Assembly: GCA_945787305.1 (NCBI GenBank)
Contig: CALZIH010000016.1
Span: 1-37,333, forward strand
DNA length: 37,333 nucleotides
Source of the DNA: an uncultured Desulfobulbaceae bacterium
Lineage (GTDB): Bacteria; Desulfobacterota; Desulfobulbia; Desulfobulbales; Desulfobulbaceae
Direction: 5' to 3'
Shown: positions 1 through 7,813 of the stretch, piece after piece
Position numbering within the stretch: the stretch's first letter is position 1
Layout of the letters: every line of letters begins with the position of its first letter
Notes under the pieces: generated by a model
Databases searched by the model: none
The model's input: the letters and a program-made list of their open reading frames with translations, nothing else
Told to the model about the DNA's origin: nothing
Program-made: the position numbers and the translations under genes

Positions 1-19
1 TGATAGACTAATGGCTACC

Positions 20-188
20 TTGAAAAGTTGTATTTTCGCCCGATCACCCGGAGTCTCACCAGTTCGCTTGCCTCGTTTGCTTGAAATTTTATCCTGGGAA
101 TATCCTGCCTGTGGTAAAATTATTCGCATGCCTCGGAGTCTACCCTTACCTGACCTCGAACGAAAATCCTAATTTTTCAAGGCACCCT
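20..188 (+). repeat. Dispersed repeat R2, copy 1
   Basis: Three blocks here recur in the same order and inverted at 20315-20443. Block a (20-43) carries TTGTATTTTCGCCCGA. Block b (about 81-133) carries GTAAAATTATTCGCATG preceded by ATATCCTGCC. Block c (about 161-188) carries GAAAATCCT and then GGCACCCT. The spacers differ in length: about 37 nt between a and b here against about 16 nt in the other copy, and about 27 nt against about 10 nt between b and c. This is seen directly in the sequence. I do not recognise the family. The pattern of conserved blocks with variable spacers suggests a degenerate non-coding element rather than a gene. Confidence 0.7.
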
Positions 189-243
189 AATGTACCAGCA
201 GGCCCCGTATCACGGCCAGTATGTTGCGTGATACGAGGTCAGG
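149..243. repeat. Nested inverted repeats downstream of aspS
   Basis: Two perfect inverted repeats are nested. CCTGACCTCG (149-158) pairs with CGAGGTCAGG (234-243), and CGTATCACG (206-214) pairs with CGTGATACG (227-235). They lie 40-130 nt beyond the end of aspS, which runs toward them on the minus strand. No T-run follows on that strand, so a classical intrinsic terminator is not supported. They could shape an mRNA end or be part of the neighbouring R2 repeat. Confidence 0.4.
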
Positions 244-281
244 CTTGTCGTCGTTCAGGCAGTTGAAAGGGGGTTTGGCAA

Positions 282-2066
282 CTAATTTTCCTTCCAGTCC
301 GGGCGCAGACTGAGTTCGGTCAGTTGTTTTCTTGCAACCTGAGCCGGCGCCTCGGTAAGCGGACAGGTCGCTTTCTGGGTTTTTGGGAAGGCGATAACGT
401 CACGAATGGAGTCTGAACCGGTCAAGATCATCAAGAGTCGGTCCACGCCAAAGGCAATGCCCCCATGCGGCGGCGCTCCCAGTTCCAATGCCCGTAGGAG
501 AAAACCAAATTTATCTTCTCCTTCAGTTTTGTCAATACCCAGAGCCTGAAAGACCTGTTCCTGCATCGCTTTCTGGTGGACACGGATGGAGCCGCCACCT
601 ATTTCATTGCCGTTAAGGACCAGGTCGTAAGCTCGGCTTTTCACTTGGCCGGGGTCTGTTTTTAGCAGTTCCAACTGGTCTTCGTTGGGGGCGGTGAAGG
701 GGTGGTGAACCGCGGTGTGCCGTTTCTGATCATGGTCGTATTCCAGCAATGGAAATTCAGTAATCCAGATAAAGTCGAAGGTGTTTTTGTCGATCAGCTC
801 CAGTCTTCTGCCCAGTTCAAGGCGCAGTTCAGCCAGTACCTGCTGAACAATATTGAGGCTGTCAGCACCAAAAAGGATCAGGTCGCCGGGCTGGGCATCG
901 AGAGCCCTACCCATGGCCGCAAGTTCGTCATCGTTGAAAAATTTAGTGATCGGCGACTGCCATTCGTCCTCTTTGATCTTGATCCAGGCCATACCACGAG
1001 CGCCAAATCTGCCGGCGTACTCCGTGAGGTTGTCAAGATCCTTGCGGGAGAATGAACCGCATCCTTTGGCATTGATCGCCTTTACAACCCCTCCTTTTTC
1101 GATAATCGAATTAAACACCTTGAATCCACAGCCTCGCAGAGTCTCGGTCAAATCGGTCAGCTCCAGGCCGAAACGGGTGTCCGGACGGTCTGTGCCGAAC
1201 CTGTCCATGGCTTCGTCATAGGTCATGCGTTTAAACGGTGGTGTAAGCTCAATATCCCGGGTCGCCTTGAAAACGTTTTTGATCATTCCTTCGCTGATGG
1301 AGATGATTTCCTCTTCGTTGACAAAGCTGAGCTCCATGTCGATCTGGGTAAATTCCGGCTGCCGATCAGCACGCAGGTCTTCATCGCGAAAACATCGTAC
1401 CACTTGAAAATATCGGTCCATGCCGGACATCATCAATATCTGTTTGAAGAGTTGGGGTGATTGCGGAAGGGCATAGAAGCGACCGGCGTTTACCCGGCTG
1501 GGTACCAGGTAATCCCTAGCTCCTTCCGGGGTGGAGCGGGTAAGGACTGGTGTCTCCACTTCCAGAAAATTGTTTTCGCTGAGATAGGTGCGTACCGCCT
1601 GGGTTGCCTTGTGGCGCATGATGAGCTTTTCGGCCATTTCCGGTCGCCGCAGGTCAAGGTAGCGGTATTGCAGGCGCAGATTGTCTGAAATTTCAACCTC
1701 CTCATCCAGGGGAAAGGGAGGGGTTTCACTGGTGTTGAGAATTCGCAGTTCATCGACGAGGACTTCGATTTCGCCGGTGTTCAGTTTCGGGTTGGCCATA
1801 TCGCCCGGGCGTCGTTCAACCCGCCCCTTGACTGCCAGCACCCATTCACTGCGAAGCTGATGGGCTTTGTTGTGTACCTCCGGGTTGATCTCCGGGTTAA
1901 AGACAATTTGCGTGATTCCCCAGCGATCGCGCAGGTCGATAAAGATGACCCCGCCATGATCGCGGCGCCTGAGGACCCAGCCCATGAGCACGACCTTCTG
2001 CTCAAGATGATCACTGCCGAGTTCGTTACAGTTATGTGTACGCAAGAGCGTTCCAAGTGCATCCAT
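282..2066 (-). CDS. aspS: Aspartyl-tRNA synthetase
   Basis: This class II synthetase charges tRNA-Asp with aspartate in the cytoplasm. At 594 aa it matches the usual bacterial length. An N-terminal OB-fold anticodon-binding domain (about residues 15-110, with VVLMGWVLRRRDHGG and DLRDRWG) precedes the class II core. Motif 2 is seen as RYFQVVRCFRDEDLRADRQPE, shown here in part. The bacterial GAD insertion lies at about 290-420, and motif 3 is the C-terminal GIAFGVDRLLMIL. ATG start. It lies 138 bp downstream of hisS on the same strand, so the two probably share a transcript. Whether it also charges tRNA-Asn cannot be told from this window. Confidence 0.97.
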   Translation of the reverse strand: MDALGTLLRTHNCNELGSDHLEQKVVLMGWVLRRRDHGGVIFIDLRDRWGITQIVFNPEINPEVHNKAHQLRSEWVLAVKGRVERRPGDMANPKLNTGEIEVLVDELRILNTSETPPFPLDEEVEISDNLRLQYRYLDLRRPEMAEKLIMRHKATQAVRTYLSENNFLEVETPVLTRSTPEGARDYLVPSRVNAGRFYALPQSPQLFKQILMMSGMDRYFQVVRCFRDEDLRADRQPEFTQIDMELSFVNEEEIISISEGMIKNVFKATRDIELTPPFKRMTYDEAMDRFGTDRPDTRFGLELTDLTETLRGCGFKVFNSIIEKGGVVKAINAKGCGSFSRKDLDNLTEYAGRFGARGMAWIKIKEDEWQSPITKFFNDDELAAMGRALDAQPGDLILFGADSLNIVQQVLAELRLELGRRLELIDKNTFDFIWITEFPLLEYDHDQKRHTAVHHPFTAPNEDQLELLKTDPGQVKSRAYDLVLNGNEIGGGSIRVHQKAMQEQVFQALGIDKTEGEDKFGFLLRALELGAPPHGGIAFGVDRLLMILTGSDSIRDVIAFPKTQKATCPLTEAPAQVARKQLTELSLRPDWKEN

Positions 2067-2204
2067 TTGTTGTCTACTCCGGTTTTTGTGAAAGGTTCCA
2101 AGGGTAAAAGTTTACCGCTTGCGGTAGATACCATTCGAGGGGTCCGTTGGATTACCGTTCACGTATCGTTGTCCCGGTCAATCGGGATGTGGTTTATCTT
2201 TTAA

Positions 2205-3503
2205 TTAAATAATAACGTTGTCTTCGGTAATCCGAAATTCTGGTTTTATGATACTTCTCAGCCTTTCTGCCTGTTCATCTATGATTTCGTTCAGAGAAAA
2301 AGTCACCTGCTCTTGGGTTTGCATGTTGCGTAGCACAGCTTGTTTTTCTACAAGTTCGTTTTCACCGATAATTAATGCAAAACGGCTGTTGATACGGCCG
2401 GCCTGTTTCATCTGTGCCTTGAGGCTGCGACCGCTGTAATCCATAGCCGCCTTTAGTTCAAGGGTCCGCAGTTTATGGGTTAGCATGCTGCTGTATTCGG
2501 TTGCCTCATCGCCAAGGGCGGCAATAAAAATGTCGGTTGAAGACTTTGGAATTGTACTGTCTGTCTGCTGATCCATGAGCAGGGCCAGGCGCTCCATACC
2601 CATGGCAAAACCGATGCCGGGTAGAGGCGGGCCTCCTAGCTGTTCGATCAGGCCGTCGTAACGGCCACCTGCGCCAACCGCAGACTGCGCTCCCAGATCG
2701 TCGGTGATAAACTCGAACGTGGTGCGGGTATAATAGTCGAGGCCCCGGACCATGAACCGGTTTTTGCTATAGGTTACCCCAAGAAGGTTCAGGGAGTGTT
2801 CGACGCCTGCAAAGTGTGTGTTGCAGTCGTTGCAGAGTGAGTCAAGAATCGAGGGTGCATCCTGGACCAGGGCTTTACATCCCCTGCTTTTACAGTCAAG
2901 GGCGCGTAGCGGGTTGGTGGCAAGGCGACGGCGGCAATCTTCACAGAGGCTTTCCTTGCGGGCCTCAAGATACGTTATCAGCTTGACTCGAAAATCAGGG
3001 CGGCACGCCGGACAGCCCAGGGAGTTGATCTCAAGGCTTACCGTAAGTCCAAGGTCGTTAAGCAGCATCTGTCCCATGGCCATCAGTTCTGCATCCACCT
3101 GGGGTTCTGTTGCCCCGATAATTTCGACGTCCATTTGGTGGAATTGACGTAGGCGCCCTTTTTGTGGACGTTCATGGCGAAACATGGGGCCGATGGTGTA
3201 TAGTCGCTGTACAGGCTGTTGCACATGCAAGCCATGTTCAATGAAGGCTCGCAGAAGGGAGGCTGTTGCTTCCGGTCGCATGGTGATGCCTTTGTCGCTA
3301 AAGCTGTACATCTCCTTTTCGACAATATCGGTTGCCTCACCAATGGATCGGGAGAACAGTTCGGTTTTTTCCAGGATCGGCATGCGGATTTCACACATCC
3401 CGAATCGTTCAAAAATATCCCTGGCCTTCTGTTCAATCTGTTGCCAGCGGAGCGCTGCTTCTGGTAAGATATCTTTAAAGCCGTTAATGGCCTTTATTTT
3501 CAC
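2205..3503 (-). CDS. hisS: Histidyl-tRNA synthetase
   Basis: This class II synthetase for tRNA-His is 432 aa, the normal length. The N-terminus KAINGFKDILPE is typical. Motif 2 is FRHERPQKGRLRQFHQ, the histidine-specific motif reads VRGLDYYTRTTFEF, and motif 3 is GIGFAMGMERLALL. Residues about 165-235 carry a Cys-rich stretch (CPAC, CEDC, CKSRGC, CNDC), a pattern I associate with HisRS of Geobacter- and Desulfo-type bacteria and with possible metal binding. The start codon is GTG, with AGAGGAAG upstream. It is the first gene of a likely hisS-aspS unit and is divergent from the oxidoreductase gene at 3761. Confidence 0.97.
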   Translation of the reverse strand: MKIKAINGFKDILPEAALRWQQIEQKARDIFERFGMCEIRMPILEKTELFSRSIGEATDIVEKEMYSFSDKGITMRPEATASLLRAFIEHGLHVQQPVQRLYTIGPMFRHERPQKGRLRQFHQMDVEIIGATEPQVDAELMAMGQMLLNDLGLTVSLEINSLGCPACRPDFRVKLITYLEARKESLCEDCRRRLATNPLRALDCKSRGCKALVQDAPSILDSLCNDCNTHFAGVEHSLNLLGVTYSKNRFMVRGLDYYTRTTFEFITDDLGAQSAVGAGGRYDGLIEQLGGPPLPGIGFAMGMERLALLMDQQTDSTIPKSSTDIFIAALGDEATEYSSMLTHKLRTLELKAAMDYSGRSLKAQMKQAGRINSRFALIIGENELVEKQAVLRNMQTQEQVTFSLNEIIDEQAERLRSIIKPEFRITEDNVII

Positions 3504-3692
3504 GATGTTCTTCCTCTTTAGTCAGGTCTGGGTAGTCTTGGTTCATTCTATTCTTGCGTCCATTTTCTTGAGAAAAGCAAAGAAATCTTAAATTTTACCC
3601 GGAAAAGAGGTGAAAAGTCAAGCCGATGTGGCGAGGTTATGGTATAATAATAATTTTCTTCTTTTAAGAGCGTTGAATTTCCTGCCTCCTGC

Positions 3693-3721
3693 TTGACAAA
3701 GCCAGCAGGGCAAGGCATATT
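3693..3721 (+). promoter_or_regulatory. Predicted sigma-70 promoter for the oxidoreductase-pcnB cluster
   Basis: A perfect -35 box TTGACA (3693-3698) is separated by 17 bp from CATATT (3716-3721), which matches TATAAT at four of six positions. It lies 40 bp before the ATG at 3761 and reads into the three-gene cluster. This is a pattern match only. Confidence 0.5.
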
Positions 3722-3760
3722 CCAAATATACTTTTTCCTACGTTGAATAGAGTGGATTGA

Positions 3761-4729
3761 ATGAAACTTCCAGAACTTACAATTGGTTCTTTTGTTGCCC
3801 GCATACCCATTATCCAGGGAGGGATGTCGATACGGGTTTCGACCTCAGCGCTCGCCGTACCCGTTGCCGAGTGTGGCGGGATCGGGACGATTGGCGGCTC
3901 CGGTCTTCCTGTCGCCGAGTTGCAGGAAGATATCCGACGAGCCAAGCAGGCCACCGACGGTGTCATCGCAGTGAATATTATGTATGCGATGAAAGATTTT
4001 TACAATCTGGTGATGGGGTCCATTGAAGCAGGGGCTGATATGATCATTACCGGTGCAGGGTTTTCCCGTGATATTTTCAAAATAGGCAAGAAACACAACA
4101 TTCCGATTGTCTCGATTGTTTCTTCGCCGGCCTTTGCCAAACTGGCGGAAAAACTTGGTGCGGCAGCTATTATTGTTGAAGCGGCAGAGGCCGGAGGGCA
4201 TCTGGGCACCGACAAATCCCTGCGCGATATTTTTCCGTCCATTCGTAAAGTGGTATCCAAGGTGCCCCTTATTGCTGCCGGTGGTATTACCAACGGCTTT
4301 GAGATGGCTGAGATTATGGATAAATTCGGTGCTGATGGCATTCAGATTGCCTCCCGTTTTGTCTTGAGTAAAGAGTGTTCTGTTTCGCAAAAATTCAAAG
4401 AGGCCTTTCTTGAGGCAAAAAAAGAAGATATTGTTCTTGTTCAATCACCTGTAGGCATGACCGGTCGAGCCATTAAGACGCCGTTTGTTGAGCAGATGGA
4501 ACGGGGTGACGATGTTGCCGCCAAGGAGTGTAAATTCAAGTGCCTGAAGAAGTGTTCCTATAAGTATTGTATCAATGATCGACTGATGGCCTCATGTACC
4601 GGTGATGTAGACGACGGCCTGGTTTTCTCCGGTGCCAACACCTGGAAGATGGATGAAATCCTGCCCGTACAGGAAATATTTGACCGTTTTGTCCACGAGG
4701 CAGAGTCGGTATACAAGGAAAAGAAATAG
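3761..4729 (+). CDS. NAD(P)H-dependent flavin oxidoreductase (nitronate monooxygenase / FabK-like family)
   Basis: This is a 322-aa TIM-barrel FMN enzyme of the 2-nitropropane dioxygenase family. The N-terminus has IPIIQGGMSIRVS followed by GGIGTIGGSG, the glycine-rich start of the fold. VEAAEAGGHLG holds the conserved His of this family, and the FMN-phosphate loop is seen as PLIAAGGI. A C-terminal cluster of cysteines (CKFKCLKKCSYKYC) follows the barrel; it may bind metal, although I am not certain of its function. The family includes nitronate monooxygenases and FabK enoyl-ACP reductases. No fatty-acid synthesis genes are adjacent, so the substrate is undetermined. It is first in a cluster with pcnB, 40 bp before that gene. 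Confidence 0.88.
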   Translation: MKLPELTIGSFVARIPIIQGGMSIRVSTSALAVPVAECGGIGTIGGSGLPVAELQEDIRRAKQATDGVIAVNIMYAMKDFYNLVMGSIEAGADMIITGAGFSRDIFKIGKKHNIPIVSIVSSPAFAKLAEKLGAAAIIVEAAEAGGHLGTDKSLRDIFPSIRKVVSKVPLIAAGGITNGFEMAEIMDKFGADGIQIASRFVLSKECSVSQKFKEAFLEAKKEDIVLVQSPVGMTGRAIKTPFVEQMERGDDVAAKECKFKCLKKCSYKYCINDRLMASCTGDVDDGLVFSGANTWKMDEILPVQEIFDRFVHEAESVYKEKK

Positions 4730-4769
4730 GCCTGTTTTTGTATAAGGGGAATTTCTGATAGAAGGACAT

Positions 4770-6131
4770 ATGGCGTCAGACTCGGCCGAGCCCGATAAGG
4801 AACAAGGACAAGCCTCTAAGGTGCACTCGACCATTATAAAAGAGGCTGATCATCCCATCCGTCCAAGAGATATTGACCGTGAGGCACTAAAGGTTTTGTA
4901 TCGGCTACGAGATGCCGGTTTTTCCGGTTATCTTGTTGGTGGCGGAGTCCGGGACCTGTATCTTGGAAAACAGCCAAAAGATTTTGATATTTCAACCAAC
5001 GCCCGTCCTGGGCAACTGAGAAAATTATTCCGCAACAGTCGAACCATAGGCCGACGTTTTCGTTTGGTCCAGGTATTTTTTCGCGGCAATAAAATCATCG
5101 AAGTCTCTACCCTGCGCTCACGTAGCGAGTATGATATCAATGACACCGAGGTGCTTCCCAGCAATAATACCTTCGGAACCTTGGAAGAAGACGCCTTTCG
5201 TCGTGACCTGACCATAAACTCTCTGTTTTATGAGATTGAAAACAATACCATCATCGATTATGTCGGTGGCGTGGCTGACCTCAATAATGGTGTTGTTCGC
5301 ATTGTCGGCGACCCTGAAATACGTATTACCAGGGACCCTGTAAGGATGCTGCGGGCGGTTCGGCATGCGGCTCGAACCGGTTTTTCTATTGAAGAAGAGA
5401 CCTGGAACGCAATAGTCGCCCACAGAGAAGAATTGAATCTCTGCCCGCCTTCACGTATCCGAGATGAATTCCTCAAAGACCTCATTTCCGGTCACAGCAG
5501 GGCCTGGGCTGAACACTGTATACAGAGTCGAATTTTTTTCACCCTGTTTCCCTTTTACGAAAAACTGTTGTTGGATGAAGAGGGAGCCAGGCAGCTCTAT
5601 GCACTTCTTGATGTTGTCGACAGGCTCCATACCCACCCTGAGAATAAACGGCTACGCCTGCCTGAATATATGCTTTTTGCGGCAATACTTTTTCCATGGA
5701 TAGAAAAGAAGTACAACCTCCTGAACAGGGAAGTTAAAGGGGGCGGCTATCATCGTTTACTCATGGATATTCGCACGGCTTTGGAGGATGTCGTTTGTAG
5801 CCGTTTTAATGTGAAGCGGGCGGCAAAAGAAGCTGTAACAACACTCTATGTCAATATGCCATCCCTCCAGCAACATAGAAAAAAAGGGTGGCCAAAGTGG
5901 CTGCAGAAGAAGAGCTATTTTAACGATTGTCTGCGGTTTTTCGCCCTTGTCGAAGAGGCTCGAGGGGGAGCGGATGTTTCCACTCACCTCTTTTCTGCGG
6001 ATAATAACCGAAGTGAGGTGGAGCTTAAGGTGCGTAATGGTGGTGGCGGACGTGGCCGCAAGGGAGGAGGAAACCCTGCATTTACCACCGATAAAGGCGG
6101 GGTGTTTGGGCTGGGCCATACTTCCCCTTAG
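4770..6131 (+). CDS. pcnB: Poly(A) polymerase / tRNA nucleotidyltransferase family protein PcnB
   Basis: This class II nucleotidyltransferase is likely to add poly(A) tails to RNA 3' ends. It has 453 aa, the usual length for PcnB. The catalytic head has LVGGGVRDLYLG at residues 55-66 and the metal-binding DFD at 71-73, followed by RRFRLVQVFF and the RRDLTINSLFY and DPVRMLRAVRHAARTGF helices of the family. The C-terminus is basic and glycine-rich (GGGGRGRKGGG), which suits RNA binding. CCA-adding enzymes are close relatives. The extended N-terminus and basic tail favour poly(A) polymerase, but the distinction is inferred. ATG start with AAGGA a few bases upstream. Confidence 0.87.
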   Translation: MASDSAEPDKEQGQASKVHSTIIKEADHPIRPRDIDREALKVLYRLRDAGFSGYLVGGGVRDLYLGKQPKDFDISTNARPGQLRKLFRNSRTIGRRFRLVQVFFRGNKIIEVSTLRSRSEYDINDTEVLPSNNTFGTLEEDAFRRDLTINSLFYEIENNTIIDYVGGVADLNNGVVRIVGDPEIRITRDPVRMLRAVRHAARTGFSIEEETWNAIVAHREELNLCPPSRIRDEFLKDLISGHSRAWAEHCIQSRIFFTLFPFYEKLLLDEEGARQLYALLDVVDRLHTHPENKRLRLPEYMLFAAILFPWIEKKYNLLNREVKGGGYHRLLMDIRTALEDVVCSRFNVKRAAKEAVTTLYVNMPSLQQHRKKGWPKWLQKKSYFNDCLRFFALVEEARGGADVSTHLFSADNNRSEVELKVRNGGGGRGRKGGGNPAFTTDKGGVFGLGHTSP

Positions 6132-6161
6132 CCGTTTTTTCTACTACCTCTCGGAGTAGTT

Positions 6162-6893
6162 GTGCGCTTTCTTTTATACAATATCCGCTACTGTGCAGGG
6201 ATTGGGGCCAGGTTTCATATGCCGGTACCCTATGCCGGTTATCTCAAGCATTCAGCGGAAGTTCTTGACGATATAGCTGAATTTGTCGGTCAGGTTGAAC
6301 CGGATATAATTGGTCTTGTCGAAGTTGATAGTGGATCGTTTCGAACCGGCAATGTGTGCCAGGCGCAGCAGATCGCTGATCATCTCGGCCACTATCACGT
6401 AATCGAGACCAAGTATGGCTTACAATCCGTCGCCGGCAAGGTGCCATTATTGAACAGGCAGGGAAATGCCGTTCTTTCCCGCCTCCCCATATTGAGTCAC
6501 CGTTTTCATTATTTTGAGCAGGGTGTCAAGCGACTGGTTATTGAAGCGAGGCTGGCGAAAATAACGGTGTTTCTCGTCCACCTCTCTCTGACCTATCGAA
6601 ATCGTCAGTACCAACTTGAGCGCCTGTATAGGTTGACTCGAGAGGTGAAGGGGCCGCTGGTTGTGGCCGGTGATTTCAATGTGCTCTGGGGTGATCATGA
6701 ACTGGATCTTTTCCTTGGCGCCACCGGATTGATTAATGCTAACAGTGATGGGCAGCCGTCCCATCCAAGCAGTTCGCCCAAGCGTCAACTGGACTTCATT
6801 CTTCACAGCCCTGATCTCAAGGTAACCGATTTTCAGATCCCACAGGTGCTTTTATCCGACCACGCACCCCTTGTTTGCGATTTCGAATCATGA
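6162..6893 (+). CDS. Endonuclease/exonuclease/phosphatase family protein
   Basis: This is a 243-aa Mg-dependent phosphoesterase of the DNase I / AP-endonuclease fold. Catalytic residues are visible in order: N7 (LLYNIRY), E54 (GLVEVDSG), H140 (FLVHLSL), D171 and N173 (AGDFNVLWG), and the terminal SDHAPLVCDF with the paired Asp-His. No signal peptide or membrane segment is seen, so it is probably cytoplasmic. The substrate could be DNA, RNA or a phospho-lipid headgroup; nothing local decides. GTG start, 30 bp after pcnB, likely co-transcribed. The stop codon (6891-6893) coincides with the first bases of dispersed repeat R1, so the repeat may have replaced the original 3' flank. Confidence 0.88.
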   Translation: MRFLLYNIRYCAGIGARFHMPVPYAGYLKHSAEVLDDIAEFVGQVEPDIIGLVEVDSGSFRTGNVCQAQQIADHLGHYHVIETKYGLQSVAGKVPLLNRQGNAVLSRLPILSHRFHYFEQGVKRLVIEARLAKITVFLVHLSLTYRNRQYQLERLYRLTREVKGPLVVAGDFNVLWGDHELDLFLGATGLINANSDGQPSHPSSSPKRQLDFILHSPDLKVTDFQIPQVLLSDHAPLVCDFES

Positions 6894-6995
6894 TGGACTC
6901 GTAAAAAGTTCAAAACGCCGCTTGCACAGCACGGAAATACAAAGAGATATAGCCTTTCCGCCGTCGGTGGCGAGGCTTTTTGTGACACCGACAAT
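6891..6995 (+). repeat. Dispersed repeat R1, copy 1
   Basis: This 105-bp element has an equal-length inverted counterpart at 19568-19672; by hand alignment 91 of 105 positions match. The best-conserved part is the 3' half around CCGCCGTCGGTGGCGAGGC, which can fold on itself (CGCC against GGCG). It begins on the stop codon of the preceding gene and ends 44 bp before the remnant of pgeF. It encodes no transposase, and any mobilising enzyme would have to act in trans. I recognise no named family. Confidence 0.8.
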
Positions 6996-7038
6996 CATAA
7001 CACCCCTGCTAAGAAAGGGCACTGCGGAGCTGCTACGG

Positions 7039-7728
7039 TTATCGGGGAAGAGCAATAAGAGATCCGTTTCTACCTGTCACTTCGCTCCCATTTTTTTTTG
7101 CTCTTCTATAGGAGAAGAAATGTTTGCTGCAACATGTACATGTAGCAGTCACATCAATATTTTGTGTTATGATCCCTGCGTGTTGCAGCTGAAATCTGCT
7201 TATGGCCCAGAAGTCGAAATGATTCGCATGTCGTTGGTATGTGTGAAATTGAGTTGGTAGTTCTTGTCGATAGTTGATGAATTCAGCACAGCAGGGCCCG
7301 AGGGAAGGACTGATTACGGCCTTGATGTTTACAGGTTCTGCGCCAGATTATTGTGGCCAGCTCCATTTTGATTCATTACAGATACCCGACGTACTCTATG
7401 ATGGGTTGCCGCCAGCCTGCAGACGCTGGTCGGTTACCAGTGCGTCAAATTCTCCAAGCATCACATCTTGGCCGATCCCCTCAACTACAGCCACAGCATC
7501 GGCATGCACTTGTTTGCTGGAAACCAGAAAGTCAATGTCAAGAATCTGTTTGACCAGATCTCGATTTTTCATAACAGATGCATGGTGGTCGCCAACCCCG
7601 AAGCTGAGGTTAAGAGCTTCGAAACGGCCCCTGCTTGTACCGCCCCAGCGGGCAAACATGCCATGCGGTGTGCCAAATCTTTTGCTGGTGTAACGGAATA
7701 TTTCGTTACCTGTATTGATGGAATGCAT
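7039..7728 (-). pseudogene. pgeF: Decayed PgeF/YfiH (laccase-domain) gene
   Basis: The gene lies in one frame and is interrupted by two in-frame stops, at 7396-7398 and 7348-7350. The N-terminal part (7728 to about 7420) has family features such as HGMFARWGGTS, LNLSFGVGD and SSKQVHADAV, ending at FDALVTDQ. The C-terminal part (about 7330 to 7039) resumes with ISPSLGPCC, HFDFWAISRFQL, CTCCSKHFFSYRRA and TGRNGSLIAL. Between them the segment normally holding the ADCxxV and HxGWRG metal-site motifs is reduced to about 33 unrecognisable codons. Functional members are multicopper or Zn enzymes acting on purine nucleosides and peptidoglycan fragments. This copy should be inactive. Total length is 230 codons against roughly 250-280 for an intact member. 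Confidence 0.85.
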
Positions 7729-7753
7729 GGACTTACCCTTGCAGTTTGCATAA

Positions 7754-7787
7754 AAAAAGGGAAAGCCCGGCCGGGCTTTCCCTTTTT
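7754..7787 (-). terminator. Intrinsic terminator of the DUF3373 porin-like gene
   Basis: A perfect 34-nt palindrome is centred at 7770/7771. Its 17-nt arms include GGGAAAGCCCGG, so the RNA forms a GC-rich stem with an AT-rich base. On the minus strand the stem is followed by a seven-T run (complement of 7752-7758). It lies 27 nt past the stop of the gene ending at 7814. Confidence 0.88.
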
Positions 7788-7813
7788 AATTTACTTGAAC
7801 CCGTTAATGCAGT

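Noticed and set aside
3845..4444. A 199-codon open frame on the minus strand
   Set aside because: It is antisense to the flavin oxidoreductase gene and resembles nothing known.
7274..7693. A 139-codon plus-strand frame opposite the pgeF remnant
   Set aside because: The minus strand shows clear PgeF sequence on both sides, so the plus-strand frame is a shadow; no transposase motif was found in it.
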